In this document: positions 9,291 to 17,748 of the stretch, in pieces | Position numbering within the stretch: the first letter of the stretch is position 1 | How the letters are laid out: each line of letters begins with the position of its first letter | DNA from: CADCTM01 sp049671305 | GTDB taxonomy: Bacteria; Cyanobacteriota; Cyanobacteriia; Cyanobacteriales; Coleofasciculaceae | Direction of reading: 5' to 3' | DNA: 50,841 bases | NCBI GenBank assembly: GCA_049671305.1 | Contig: JBATUR010000121.1 | Location: 1 to 50,841, forward strand | Position numbers and translations under genes: made by a program | The notes under the pieces: model-generated | Seen by the model: only the letters and a program-made list of their open reading frames with translations | Told to the model about the DNA's origin: nothing | Databases searched by the model: none

Positions 9291-10463
9291 CTAATAAGGA
9301 GAATCTTTGGATAAGAGAGCGATCGTGTAATTTCCTTCAATTGTTACAAAGTACAAGTAAGCCTTAAATTGTCCCTGTGTTACTTTGTAAACAATTGCGC
9401 CTCCATAAGTTGCTTCTTTAGAAATTTGTGTAAACCCCTGTTGATTTAGTTGGTTTGCATAAATTGCAGCTAGCTCTTCAGGAGACTTTGGAGCGAGATT
9501 TCCTGTCTTAACAAGAGGTCGGAACTTGTCTTGGTCAGCAAACTTAGCAGATTCCGGAATCTTCGCTACATCGCTAGGCTCAACTGTGTTTAAAATTAAG
9601 TTATCATCTTTTTCAATTGGCGTAAGTACATTGTCGTAAAAGGCAATTTCCTCGGCGCTTCGTGTTCCTGCATCTTTAAGACTCTTCAAATCACTTACTT
9701 GCTGAGATGCTAAAAGAATTACTGTTTTTCCGTCCTGAGAAATTAAATGCAGGAATTGAGGAGCGCCACTTGCTGGAGAAACTTGGTAAACTTTGAGGTC
9801 TGCCTCATTGGTTAGAGGCGTAGAAGTGAATTTATTGGCTGGCAGTTCTGTATTGTAGAAGGCAACCACTGTATCGAGTGCTTCTGCCGTATTACGAGCT
9901 GATTTATCATTGTCTCCCGATAATAATCCCAGTGAACCGAGTTGAGCCGTTTTGGGAAAGGGGAAACTGTCAAAAGGATTAGAGGGAGTTGGGGATGCTG
10001 AAGCTACTGGGGTTGGTGAGGTTAGTGGTGTCGGGACTTCTGAAGGTGTTGGAGTTGGGGATGTTGAAGCGACTGGGGTTGGTGAGGTTAGTGGTGTCGG
10101 GACTTCTGAAGGGGTTGGCGGTGGTGTGGTTGGTCGCGGTTTTGAGCGCGTAACTGGAGGAATTGGCGGTGTTATTGCTGGTGGACGAATGGGGTTAGGT
10201 TGAGCAACAGACGGCTTTGGTATTACAGGTGAGGGTTTTACTACAGCTAGGGGTGTTTGAGCTGTAGGTGGTTTGGGTGCAGTTGGTAATTGGGTAATTT
10301 TGACCTTTTCTGGCTCTTTTTTTGTAGGGGCTTTCGGTTTATCTTTAGAGCTGGTGGGCATTACTAGGAGTAAACCATGTAAAGCTAAAGACGCCAGCAG
10401 CATTGGTCTAACCCAGAATTGTAAAGGCGCGGGCAGGTTTTTGAGGAATAAGGCTTGAGTCAT
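9291..10463 (-). CDS. TonB-like energy transducer with atypical, duplicated C-terminal domain
   Basis: The 390-residue protein has one N-terminal membrane anchor (about 18-37) containing Ser25-x3-His29 in LLASLALHGLLLV. This SxxxH arrangement is the functional motif of the TonB transmembrane helix. It is followed by Lys/Pro-rich sequence and a long Pro/Thr/Ser spacer (about 45-165), as in TonB and TolA. The C-terminal 220 residues do not look like a standard TonB box-binding domain. Instead there appear to be two related units, about 190-255 (ALDTVVAFYNTELP...TVILLASQ) and 318-390 (ELAAIYANQLNQQG...YTIALLSKD). It faces exbB-exbD across a terminator, which supports a common function. What it energises is unknown; no TonB-dependent receptor is in the window. 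Confidence 0.75.
   Translation of the reverse strand: MTQALFLKNLPAPLQFWVRPMLLASLALHGLLLVMPTSSKDKPKAPTKKEPEKVKITQLPTAPKPPTAQTPLAVVKPSPVIPKPSVAQPNPIRPPAITPPIPPVTRSKPRPTTPPPTPSEVPTPLTSPTPVASTSPTPTPSEVPTPLTSPTPVASASPTPSNPFDSFPFPKTAQLGSLGLLSGDNDKSARNTAEALDTVVAFYNTELPANKFTSTPLTNEADLKVYQVSPASGAPQFLHLISQDGKTVILLASQQVSDLKSLKDAGTRSAEEIAFYDNVLTPIEKDDNLILNTVEPSDVAKIPESAKFADQDKFRPLVKTGNLAPKSPEELAAIYANQLNQQGFTQISKEATYGGAIVYKVTQGQFKAYLYFVTIEGNYTIALLSKDSPY
9985..10116 (-). repeat. 66-bp tandem duplication in the Pro/Thr-rich spacer
   Basis: Two nearly identical 66-bp units (9985-10050 and 10051-10116) encode the 22-residue repeat built on PTPSEVPTPLTSPTPVAS in the TonB-like protein. They differ at only a few bases, so the duplication is recent or kept uniform. 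Such repeats change the spacer length without breaking the frame. Confidence 0.9.
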
Positions 10464-10981
10464 AACTAATCAGTTCTTAATTTTTATAAAGATTGTTTAC
10501 CTAACAATCGTGTAAGGTAAAAATTTGCTGTATAACAGATGTATGACACTGCAATACAGTGCCATTAGCTCAGAAAATTCTTAGAAGCGATCGCTTTTTA
10601 TCTGAATCTCACCAAAACTCTACTCAGGCATCGGTCAGATCAGGTTTTTGGATGCTGGGGACAAAAATCAGAGAACAGCTCATCCTGTCCTCAAACAATG
10701 ACGTACCAAATTTAGCAATCTAATCTTGGTGTATATCCACCTGTAGATTTCACAACTCAACCTCAATTGATATTACTAGAAATACTAATACTTTTGTAGC
10801 TAATAAGAATAAAAAATTTCCAAAATTTAGTCATAGTTTCATCAATTTTATTTTGTTAACTATTAGTTAAATAGAATTTAAATTAATATTAATAATACCT
10901 TTACCTAAGCCCATTGTTTCAGTTGTAGGGTAACTAAAGATTGCTTAATTACAACCCTGAGTTGGCTCAAAAATAAGGCTA
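10464..10981. other. Intergenic region upstream of pstS
   Basis: These 518 bp lie between the divergent TonB-like gene and pstS. They hold a HIP1 palindrome (10587-10594), a strongly AT-rich stretch from about 10790, and the Pho-box-like array listed separately. I see no plausible coding frame. The promoters of both genes should be here. Confidence 0.7.
10855..10895 (+). promoter_or_regulatory. Pho-box-like array upstream of pstS
   Basis: Four TTAA-centred octamers begin at 10855 (GTTAACTA), 10866 (GTTAAATA), 10877 (TTTAAATT) and 10888 (ATTAATAA), exactly 11 bp apart. Cyanobacterial PhoB/SphR sites are described as tandem YTTAAYYW-type octamers separated by 3 bp, which gives the same 11-bp period. 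The array ends 86 bp before the pstS start, a sensible place for activation under phosphate limitation. The octamers are AT-rich and not perfect matches, so regulation is inferred. Confidence 0.7.
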
Positions 10982-12031
10982 ATGGTTTCCTCCACAAAGT
11001 TTTTACGTCGTGCCGTTACGGCTTCAGCGGCAACTGTCGCATTTTCGTTCAATATCTGTGCAGCAATGGCTCAAACAGTCACCTTAAATGGAGCTGGAGC
11101 CACATTTCCTAAGCCACTTTACGACAACTATTTCAACGACCCAGCTTTTAAACAAGCAACAGGTTTAACAGTTAACTACGAAGGAATTGGCAGCGGCGGC
11201 GGTATCAAACAATTCATTGCTGATACTGTTGATTTTGCCGGAAGTGATGCCTATCCTAAGCCAGAAGATCAAGCTCAAATGAAGAAAGGATTGATCTTAG
11301 TTCCCACAGCAGGCGGTGCAGTTTCTGTTGTTTATAATCTTCCTGGTGTCACTAACTTAAAATTATCTCGTTCCGTACTTCCAGCCATTTTTATGGGAGA
11401 AATTACCCGTTGGAATGACTCAAAAATTGCCGCAGATAACCCTGGTGTAAATCTGCCCAACAGACCAATTAGATTGGCTGTACGCTCTGATGGTAGCGGT
11501 ACAACTAACATTTTTACCAGACATTTAGCTGCAATTAGTTCCAGCTTCAAAAGTAAGATTCCCCCCGGATCAGCACCAACTTGGTTAGGTAGCCCTCTTA
11601 GTGGTAAAGGCAACCCTGGTGTCGCCGCCTTAGTACAACAAACACAAGGCGCTATTGGTTACGTGGAAGATACTTTCGCTGAACAAAATAAACTAGCCCA
11701 AGCACAATTACAAAACAAGCAAAACCGCTTCGTTTCACCATCATCTGCCGAAGCTAATAAAGCCTTTGAAAATGCTAGTTTTGATAATACTACCTTTGAA
11801 GCGAAAGGATTAGCAGATCCAGCCGACGGCTATCCAATTATGGGTGTAACTTGGCTGCTGATCAAAAAACAGTATCCCGCAGACAAAGCTGCAGCCGTGA
11901 AAAAGATGGTAGATTGGATTTTAACTACTGGTCAAAACACCAATAGCAAACTAGGCTATACCCAAATTCCTCCAGCGACAGCCACGGCTGCAAGAAATGC
12001 TGTGAATGCTATGAGTGCAGCTTCAAATTAA
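10982..12031 (+). CDS. pstS: Phosphate ABC transporter, periplasmic substrate-binding protein PstS
   Basis: The 349-residue protein starts with a signal peptide of about 30 residues, with a likely cleavage after AMA in NICAAMAQT. Mature PstS landmarks follow: LNGAGATFPKPLYDNYF, GSGGGIKQF, FAGSDAYPK, MGEITRWND and the phosphate-contacting RSDGSGTTNIF. It captures phosphate in the periplasm and delivers it to PstC/PstA. It is the first gene of pstS-pstC-pstA-pstB. A Pho-box-like array lies upstream and a hairpin lies downstream, before pstC, consistent with strong induction of pstS when phosphate is scarce. Confidence 0.97.
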   Translation: MVSSTKFLRRAVTASAATVAFSFNICAAMAQTVTLNGAGATFPKPLYDNYFNDPAFKQATGLTVNYEGIGSGGGIKQFIADTVDFAGSDAYPKPEDQAQMKKGLILVPTAGGAVSVVYNLPGVTNLKLSRSVLPAIFMGEITRWNDSKIAADNPGVNLPNRPIRLAVRSDGSGTTNIFTRHLAAISSSFKSKIPPGSAPTWLGSPLSGKGNPGVAALVQQTQGAIGYVEDTFAEQNKLAQAQLQNKQNRFVSPSSAEANKAFENASFDNTTFEAKGLADPADGYPIMGVTWLLIKKQYPADKAAAVKKMVDWILTTGQNTNSKLGYTQIPPATATAARNAVNAMSAASN

Positions 12032-12054
12032 TAGTAACCTTGTGATTGTTGAGC

Positions 12055-12081
12055 GTGAATGTTGATTGGATCAGCATTCAC
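12055..12081 (+). terminator. Hairpin between pstS and pstC
   Basis: A 12-bp stem with one G-U pair (GTGAATGTTGAT with ATCAGCATTCAC) and a 3-base loop begins 23 bp after the pstS stop. It has no T run. It is better read as an mRNA-stabilising or partially attenuating structure that keeps pstS message more abundant than pstCAB, as at many binding-protein/permease junctions. Confidence 0.65.
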
Positions 12082-12185
12082 TGTCTTCTAATACAAATAG
12101 CTGGATATCTTATCAATAAATGGAGATATCCTTTCATTAATTATGTAAATCTATAGGGCGCTGTAGGTATCACCTTGATGCAGAT

Positions 12186-13205
12186 ATGACGAATTTTTTA
12201 GAGCAAGCTAATTTAAATAAAACTGATACCAATATCACTAGCACTAGAGGCGAAGGGATTTGGCTAGAAAAAGGATTTACAGCCTTAGTTTGGCTTTTTA
12301 CTTTAGCTACAGCAGCAGTATTATTTTGGATAAGTTGGATAATTTATAAAGACGCTCGACCAGCAGTTCAAGAATTTGGCTTAGGATTTTTGTGGAGTCA
12401 AATTTGGAATGTTGGACAAGAAAAGTTTGGCGCCTTACCTTTCATTTATGGCACATTAGTTAGTTCTACATTGGCACTTTTAATGGCAGTTCCCACCGGA
12501 ATAGCCGTGGCAATTGTGACTAGTGAAGATTTTATACCAGCATGGATGCGATCGCCTTTAGGATTCCTGATTGAACTAATTGCCGCCATACCTAGCGTCA
12601 TCATTGGATTATGGGGCATATTTTTCCTCATTCCCTTTCTTCTCCCCATCCAACAATGGTTATTTGATTATTTCAAATGGATACCATTATTTAACAGCGA
12701 ACCCTTTGGACCGGGAATGCTAGTTGCCGGCATCGTACTCGCCATCATGATTTTGCCAACAGTTGCCTCAATTAGTCGAGAAGTATTACTCGTTATCCCC
12801 AAAGAATTACGCAGTGCCTCCATGTCACTTGGTGCAACCCGTTGGGAAACTATCTGGAATGTCTTACTTCCCTCAGCAGGTTCAGGAATTATCGGCGCCG
12901 TCATCCTAGCTTTAGGACGGGCATTAGGAGAAACTATGGCAGTCACAATGGTAATAGGTAACTCGCTGCAAATTAGCCCATCATTAACTGCCCCTGGATA
13001 TACCATTCCTGCCGTTTTAGCCAATCAATTTGCCGAAGCAATAGACAAATTACACGTCGGGGCATTAATGTATTTAGCCCTAATTTTATTTTCCCTAACC
13101 TTAATCGTAAATATCTTGGCTGGAGTAGTAGTACAACTAATTGGTGGCAAGGGAATTAAAAACCTGCTTCGTCCTTTATTAGCAACAAAGGGCAATAACC
13201 CATGA
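12186..13205 (+). CDS. pstC: Phosphate ABC transporter permease PstC
   Basis: The 339-residue inner-membrane protein has six or more transmembrane segments. The permease cytoplasmic loop EVLLVIPKELRSASMSLGATRWETIWNVLLP (about 200-230) contains the EAA-type motif that docks onto PstB. GTLVSSTLALLMAVPTGIAVAI and IPSVIIGLWG are typical PstC stretches. It forms the channel with PstA. The last four bases overlap the pstA start (ATGA, 13202-13205), so translation of the two is coupled. Confidence 0.96.
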   Translation: MTNFLEQANLNKTDTNITSTRGEGIWLEKGFTALVWLFTLATAAVLFWISWIIYKDARPAVQEFGLGFLWSQIWNVGQEKFGALPFIYGTLVSSTLALLMAVPTGIAVAIVTSEDFIPAWMRSPLGFLIELIAAIPSVIIGLWGIFFLIPFLLPIQQWLFDYFKWIPLFNSEPFGPGMLVAGIVLAIMILPTVASISREVLLVIPKELRSASMSLGATRWETIWNVLLPSAGSGIIGAVILALGRALGETMAVTMVIGNSLQISPSLTAPGYTIPAVLANQFAEAIDKLHVGALMYLALILFSLTLIVNILAGVVVQLIGGKGIKNLLRPLLATKGNNP

Positions 13206-14134
13206 ATAATAATTTTTCAGAATCCTTAGAAGAACTACAGCAACCGCTACCAATAAGCCGAACTTTCTTCAGCCGAGGCATGACAATTCTTGCCTTCTTC
13301 TTAACCTTTGCCGCCCTAATACCACTGTTTGCCATCTTATGGGAAATTCTGCGTCAAGGCTTCCCAGCATTCATGAAATTGCAAGCAGTATCACTTTTGG
13401 GAATGACAATTTCTCTGCCAGAAGTTCTAGTTTCTCTCCCTGCACCTGTGGGAGTACCAGATAGAACTAACGGCTTTGCTAATGCTATTGTTGGCACATT
13501 TTTAATGGTGGGAATTGCTTGCTTATTTAGCATTCCTTTTGGTGTAATGACAGGCATATTCTTATCTGAATTTGGCAAAGGATCAACTATTGCTAAATAC
13601 ATCCGCTTTATCGTCATTATCTTAAGTAGTGTACCCTCAATTGTGGTCGGAGTTTTTGCCTATAGCGTCATTGTTATAGCAACAAAAGGTGCTTCCGCAA
13701 TTGCTGGCGGTTTTGCTCTTAGCATCATCATGCTGCCGATCGTCGCCTTAAGCACCGAAGAAGCTCTAAAACTCGTTCCTACTGCCCATCGCCTCGCCTC
13801 AGCCGGATTAGGAGTTGGGCGCTTTCACACCACTATTCGTATTGTTGTCACTGACTCTATTCCTGGCATTACCACAGGCGTTTTACTAGCTGTCGCACGT
13901 GTTGCTGGTGAAACTGCACCCCTGATTTTCACAGCCCGCTCAACTCAATTCTGGCCCCAGGACTTATTTAGTCCCACGCCTTCTTTATCAGTACTAATTT
14001 ACCAGTACGCAAGCTCACCTTATAAAGAGCAAAACCAACTAGCTTGGACAGCTTCTCTTGTGCTAATTGGACTAGTTTTAATCAGCAGTATTTTCTCTCG
14101 TCAAGTCACCCGTAAACGTCTAAAGAATCGTTAA
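13202..14134 (+). CDS. pstA: Phosphate ABC transporter permease PstA
   Basis: The 310-residue protein has about six transmembrane segments. PstA-type features include PFGVMTGIFLSEFG, SSVPSIVVGVFAYSVIV and the EAA-like loop EEALKLVPTAHRLASAGLGVGRFHTT. C-terminal VAGETAPLIFTARS is highly typical of PstA. It pairs with PstC to form the phosphate channel. Its start overlaps pstC by 4 bp and pstB starts 3 bp after its stop, so this is a tight operon. Confidence 0.96.
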   Translation: MNNNFSESLEELQQPLPISRTFFSRGMTILAFFLTFAALIPLFAILWEILRQGFPAFMKLQAVSLLGMTISLPEVLVSLPAPVGVPDRTNGFANAIVGTFLMVGIACLFSIPFGVMTGIFLSEFGKGSTIAKYIRFIVIILSSVPSIVVGVFAYSVIVIATKGASAIAGGFALSIIMLPIVALSTEEALKLVPTAHRLASAGLGVGRFHTTIRIVVTDSIPGITTGVLLAVARVAGETAPLIFTARSTQFWPQDLFSPTPSLSVLIYQYASSPYKEQNQLAWTASLVLIGLVLISSIFSRQVTRKRLKNR

Positions 14135-14137
14135 AAT

Positions 14138-14980
14138 ATGCAACCTCGTAGCCAAGATTCCCGAATCACTCCTGAACTAATTTCAGGAAACTTAGATCTA
14201 GATGAAGTTTTAGCCACAGCCATGCGTGTCAGAGATTTAAGCTTTTCTTATGGCACTCAAAAAGCTTTAGAAGGCATATCTTTGGATATCTTTGATAAAC
14301 AAATTACCGCAATTATTGGACCTTCGGGTTGTGGCAAATCAACCTTTATCAAATCGCTCAATCGTATTGCTGAACTCGAAGGAAAAGTGCAAGTTGAAGG
14401 CAGAGTAGAATTTTTTGGTCAAAATATCTATGGTCGTCGTGTTAATCCTAATCGCTTGCGTCGTCACATAGGCATGGTCTTCCAAAAACCCAATCCTTTT
14501 GCCAGAAGTATTTACGATAATGTGGTGTATGGTGTCCGGCTTACAAGTCGCCACTCCAAAGCAAAATTAGATGAAATTGTTGAGTCAGCACTGCGTAATG
14601 CCGCAATTTGGGATGAGGTAAAAGACAAGTTAAATCAATCAGCATTTGGACTTTCTGGCGGGCAACAACAGCGACTTTGTATTGCTCGCGCCTTAGCCGT
14701 TAAACCCAAGGTTTTACTGATGGATGAACCTTGTTCGGCACTTGATCCAATTGCCACAATGAAGATTGAAGAATTGCTGCAAAATCTTCGCTCTGAATTA
14801 ACAATTGTGATTGTTACTCATAATATGCAACAAGCATCAAGAGTGTCAGACTATACAGCATTTTTTAGTACTGATGAAAGTCGTATTGGTCAACTTGTAG
14901 AATTTGGTCCAACTCCCAAGATTTTTACAGGTGCAACACAAAACCGCACTCGTGATTATGTGGAAGGACGTTTTGGTTAA
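14138..14980 (+). CDS. pstB: Phosphate ABC transporter ATP-binding protein PstB
   Basis: The 280-residue ATPase carries Walker A GPSGCGKST (61-69), Q-loop VFQKPNPF, signature LSGGQQQR (172-179), Walker B LLMDEP (193-198) and the switch His228 in VTHN. NRIAELEG and the C-terminal TRDYVEGRFG are characteristic of PstB. It powers phosphate import through PstC/PstA. The first ~30 residues form an extension before the ABC core, somewhat longer than in E. coli PstB. No phoU follows: the next gene is an SDR about 100 bp away. Confidence 0.96.
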   Translation: MQPRSQDSRITPELISGNLDLDEVLATAMRVRDLSFSYGTQKALEGISLDIFDKQITAIIGPSGCGKSTFIKSLNRIAELEGKVQVEGRVEFFGQNIYGRRVNPNRLRRHIGMVFQKPNPFARSIYDNVVYGVRLTSRHSKAKLDEIVESALRNAAIWDEVKDKLNQSAFGLSGGQQQRLCIARALAVKPKVLLMDEPCSALDPIATMKIEELLQNLRSELTIVIVTHNMQQASRVSDYTAFFSTDESRIGQLVEFGPTPKIFTGATQNRTRDYVEGRFG

Positions 14981-15082
14981 AAGTAAACCTCAGAAGTAAC
15001 GGCTGAATAGAAAGCGAAGAGCCATTTACCTCTACTCTCCACAATGGGTATTATGGGATAGAAGTAAAGAAATGTAACCAAA

Positions 15083-15799
15083 ATGCAGAACAAAGTCGTG
15101 GTTGTTGTTGGCGCTACGGGCGGCATTGGCTCGGCATTAACCCACAAACTGGCAGCCGAAGGTGCAAGTTTGGTGCTGGTAGCCAGAGATAGCAGCCGCT
15201 TGCAGGCACTTGTTGCTGAAATCCAAGCCCCATACCAAAATCAAGTTTTAACCGTGCCGACGGACATCACAGACCCTTTACAGGTGGAAAGCTTGATGTC
15301 CAAGGCAGTTGCTCAGTTTGGTCAAATTGACGTACTAGTAAATGCGGCTGGTGCGGGAGTCATGAAGCAATACAACAAAGTTGAACCTGCTGATTTGGAT
15401 GCCATGTTGGATTTAAATCTTAAAGGTAGCTTTTATACTTGTCAGGCGGCGGCTGAGGTGATGAAGGATAAACGAGTTGGTCACATCTGCAATGTTATCG
15501 GCATTTTAGGCAAGCACTCAATGGCAATGGCTTCGGCTTATTGTGCTTCTAAGTTTGGTGTGGTTGGTTTTAGCAAGTGTATGGCAGATGAATTAAAGCG
15601 TTTTGGCATTAAGTTTACGCTGTTTTATTTTGGTGGTGTAGATTCGCCTTTTTGGGATAATGTGAGCTTAAAGGTAGACCGCTCCAAAATGCTGACACCC
15701 AACACAGCAGCAGAGGCGATTATGTTTGCCCTCAAGGCTGATCCACAAGCTGTACCAATGGAAATTAATATTCAGCCAGAAAGCCACTTATTTTTCTAA
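15083..15799 (+). CDS. Short-chain dehydrogenase/reductase family protein lacking the usual catalytic Ser
   Basis: The 238-residue Rossmann protein has the N-terminal nucleotide motif VGATGGIGSAL (9-19, the classical TGxxxGxG region), NAAGAG (88-93), and the active-site pair Tyr153 and Lys157 in YCASKFG. The serine normally 13 residues before Tyr is replaced by Gly140 in NVIGILG. Catalysis may therefore differ from standard SDR oxidoreductases. VLVARDSSRL suggests NADP preference (basic residue after beta 2). It lies 89 bp upstream of the dioxygenase gene on the same strand, so an operon is possible. The substrate is unknown. Confidence 0.85.
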   Translation: MQNKVVVVVGATGGIGSALTHKLAAEGASLVLVARDSSRLQALVAEIQAPYQNQVLTVPTDITDPLQVESLMSKAVAQFGQIDVLVNAAGAGVMKQYNKVEPADLDAMLDLNLKGSFYTCQAAAEVMKDKRVGHICNVIGILGKHSMAMASAYCASKFGVVGFSKCMADELKRFGIKFTLFYFGGVDSPFWDNVSLKVDRSKMLTPNTAAEAIMFALKADPQAVPMEINIQPESHLFF

Positions 15800-15887
15800 C
15801 CTGGTACGATGTTCCTTGAGAATGACCTGAAAATCTGGAAAAAGCGCCAAAATTGATAGGCAAGCAGGCTCTGAGAGCAATTTTGGC

Positions 15888-17000
15888 ATGAACATCAATT
15901 GCATTCATTTTTATGTAGAAAACGCCAATAGATCTCGCGATTGGTTTGTCAAGCAGATGGGGTTTCAGGCGATCGCTTCTGGCGCTAACTGTCATACTCT
16001 AACCAATGTGGTAAACAGTGGCGCTGTAACTATTGTGTTGTCGTCCCCTCTAACTTCGGCAAGTCCGGTTGCTCAATTTTTGAGACGGCATCCTCCCGGC
16101 GTTGCTGATGTCGTTTTTGCGGTTTCAGATTTGCCTAGTCTGCTGAGGTTAGCGATCGCTAATGGTGCTAAAGTTCTCCAACAATCCCAAAGCGGCAGGA
16201 AATGGGCAAAAATCGCAGCCTGGGGCGGGCTAACTCACACTTTAATTGAGTTTTCGGGAGCTGATCACTCATCAATCCCCATAGATCAAGCTTTTCTATT
16301 GTCCATTGTTCCCACAGAAACTACGCCAGTAGCTTTAAGTTTTTCTGAGTTCAAGGATATTTCGACAACTGAGTTAGATTTCTTCAGTGGCATTGATCAT
16401 GTCGTCTTAAACGTGCCTACAGGCGACTTGGAGGCGGCTTTAAGTTGGTATGAGGATATTCTGGGATTTAGGCGTCGGCAGTCGTTTACGATTCAAACAG
16501 AGCAATCTGGGCTACGTTCTCAAGTGCTAGTTCATCCCATTAGTGGTGTACAGTTTCCCATTAATGAGCCAACTTCTGCTAATTCTCAAGTTCAGGAGTT
16601 TCTCAACGCTAACCAGGGAGCGGGAATTCAGCATATTGCTCTAAAAACTCCCCAAATTGTGGAAGTTATTGCTCAATTGCGTGCTCAAGGACTGGCTTTT
16701 TTGCCTATTCCTGCTAGCTACTACATCCAGTTGCACTCACGCTATCAAGAACTGAATTTATCACTAGCTGAGTTTGAGAAAATTGCAGCTCAAGAAATTT
16801 TAGTAGATTGGGACAAAAAATCGCCTCAAGCGCTACTGCTTCAGACGTTTACCAAACCGATTTTTGAGAAACCGACGTTTTTCTTTGAGCTAATTGAGCG
16901 GCGACAAGAGGCACAAGGCTTTGGGGAGGGTAATTTCCGCGCTTTGTTTGAGGCAATTGAGCGGGAGCAGATGAAGCGAGGCAGCCTACCTTTAAGATAA
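15888..17000 (+). CDS. hppD: 4-hydroxyphenylpyruvate dioxygenase
   Basis: The 370-residue protein has two vicinal-oxygen-chelate halves. The Fe(II) ligands are visible as His171 (GIDHVVLNV), His249 (IQHIALKT) and Glu334 (FFFELIERR), spaced as in bacterial HPPD (about 161/240/322 in Pseudomonas). The C-terminal GFGEGNFRALFEAIEREQ is diagnostic. The enzyme converts 4-hydroxyphenylpyruvate to homogentisate, the head group for tocopherol in cyanobacteria. The N-terminal half is degenerate, as in cyanobacterial homologues. It is followed 28 bp later by the HAD hydrolase gene, probably in one transcript. HmaS-type mandelate synthases share the fold, so the substrate is inferred from the lineage. 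Confidence 0.88.
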   Translation: MNINCIHFYVENANRSRDWFVKQMGFQAIASGANCHTLTNVVNSGAVTIVLSSPLTSASPVAQFLRRHPPGVADVVFAVSDLPSLLRLAIANGAKVLQQSQSGRKWAKIAAWGGLTHTLIEFSGADHSSIPIDQAFLLSIVPTETTPVALSFSEFKDISTTELDFFSGIDHVVLNVPTGDLEAALSWYEDILGFRRRQSFTIQTEQSGLRSQVLVHPISGVQFPINEPTSANSQVQEFLNANQGAGIQHIALKTPQIVEVIAQLRAQGLAFLPIPASYYIQLHSRYQELNLSLAEFEKIAAQEILVDWDKKSPQALLLQTFTKPIFEKPTFFFELIERRQEAQGFGEGNFRALFEAIEREQMKRGSLPLR

Positions 17001-17028
17001 TGTAATAAAAATTAAGATTTGCTGTCCC

Positions 17029-17727
17029 ATGCTCAGACTAATTACCGATTTTGACGGACCAATCATGGATGTTTCGGAGCGATATTATCAGGTTTACCAA
17101 TATTGCCTCGAACAAAATAAGCGTCCAAACCAGCCATTACAGCCGATGTCTAAGGCTGAGTTTTGGGAATGTAAGCGATCGCGTATTCCTGAATCGACAA
17201 TTGGCATCAATTCTGGTTTAGACAAAGAGCAGGCAAAAGCCTTTGCTTTACTACGGCGCCAAACTGTACATACAGTGCCTTACCTAGTGTATGACCAACC
17301 AGTACCAGGTGCGATAGAGACTTTAGAACGCTTACAACAAGCTGGAGTTGAGTTAGTCGTGATGACTATGCGTAGAGTACGGGAACTTGAAGACGCCTTT
17401 AGCCGCTATGACTTGGGGCGCTTTTTTCCTAGCGATCACCGCTACTGCCTCAGCAATGACTACATCAAGACGGGCGATACCAAAGATAAGCCTTTATTGA
17501 TGGAACGGGCGCTCTTGGAATTACCAGCAGCTTCTGAGGTTTGGATGGTTGGGGATACAGAAGCTGATTTGATTGCCGCCAAAACCCACAACGTGAAAGC
17601 GATCGGGGTTTTGTCTGGAATTCGTAACAAAACACAATTAAGTATCCACCAGCCCAATTTAATCCTCAACAACCTGAGCGAAGCGGCAGACTTCTTGCTT
17701 AATCAAGCACTGCCACAGTTAGTGTAG
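17029..17727 (+). CDS. HAD family hydrolase
   Basis: The 232-residue protein shows HAD motif I DFDGP near the N-terminus (Asp7 as nucleophile, Asp9 as acid/base), motif II VMTMRR, Lys in DKPLLMERA, and motif IV MVGDTEADLIAAK. The insert after motif I (MDVSERYYQVYQYC...) is an alpha-helical cap. This makes it a phosphatase-like hydrolase of the phosphoglycolate phosphatase type; the real substrate cannot be told. It lies 28 bp after hppD and ends in front of a terminator with a T run (17749-17783), so it is likely the last gene of the SDR-hppD-HAD group. Confidence 0.88.
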   Translation: MLRLITDFDGPIMDVSERYYQVYQYCLEQNKRPNQPLQPMSKAEFWECKRSRIPESTIGINSGLDKEQAKAFALLRRQTVHTVPYLVYDQPVPGAIETLERLQQAGVELVVMTMRRVRELEDAFSRYDLGRFFPSDHRYCLSNDYIKTGDTKDKPLLMERALLELPAASEVWMVGDTEADLIAAKTHNVKAIGVLSGIRNKTQLSIHQPNLILNNLSEAADFLLNQALPQLV

Positions 17728-17748
17728 TCCCCTGAGCCAACGGTAATT

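Noticed and set aside
9952..10203. Gly/Val-rich plus-strand frame of 83 codons
   Set aside because: It is the antisense shadow of the Pro/Thr repeats in the TonB-like gene.
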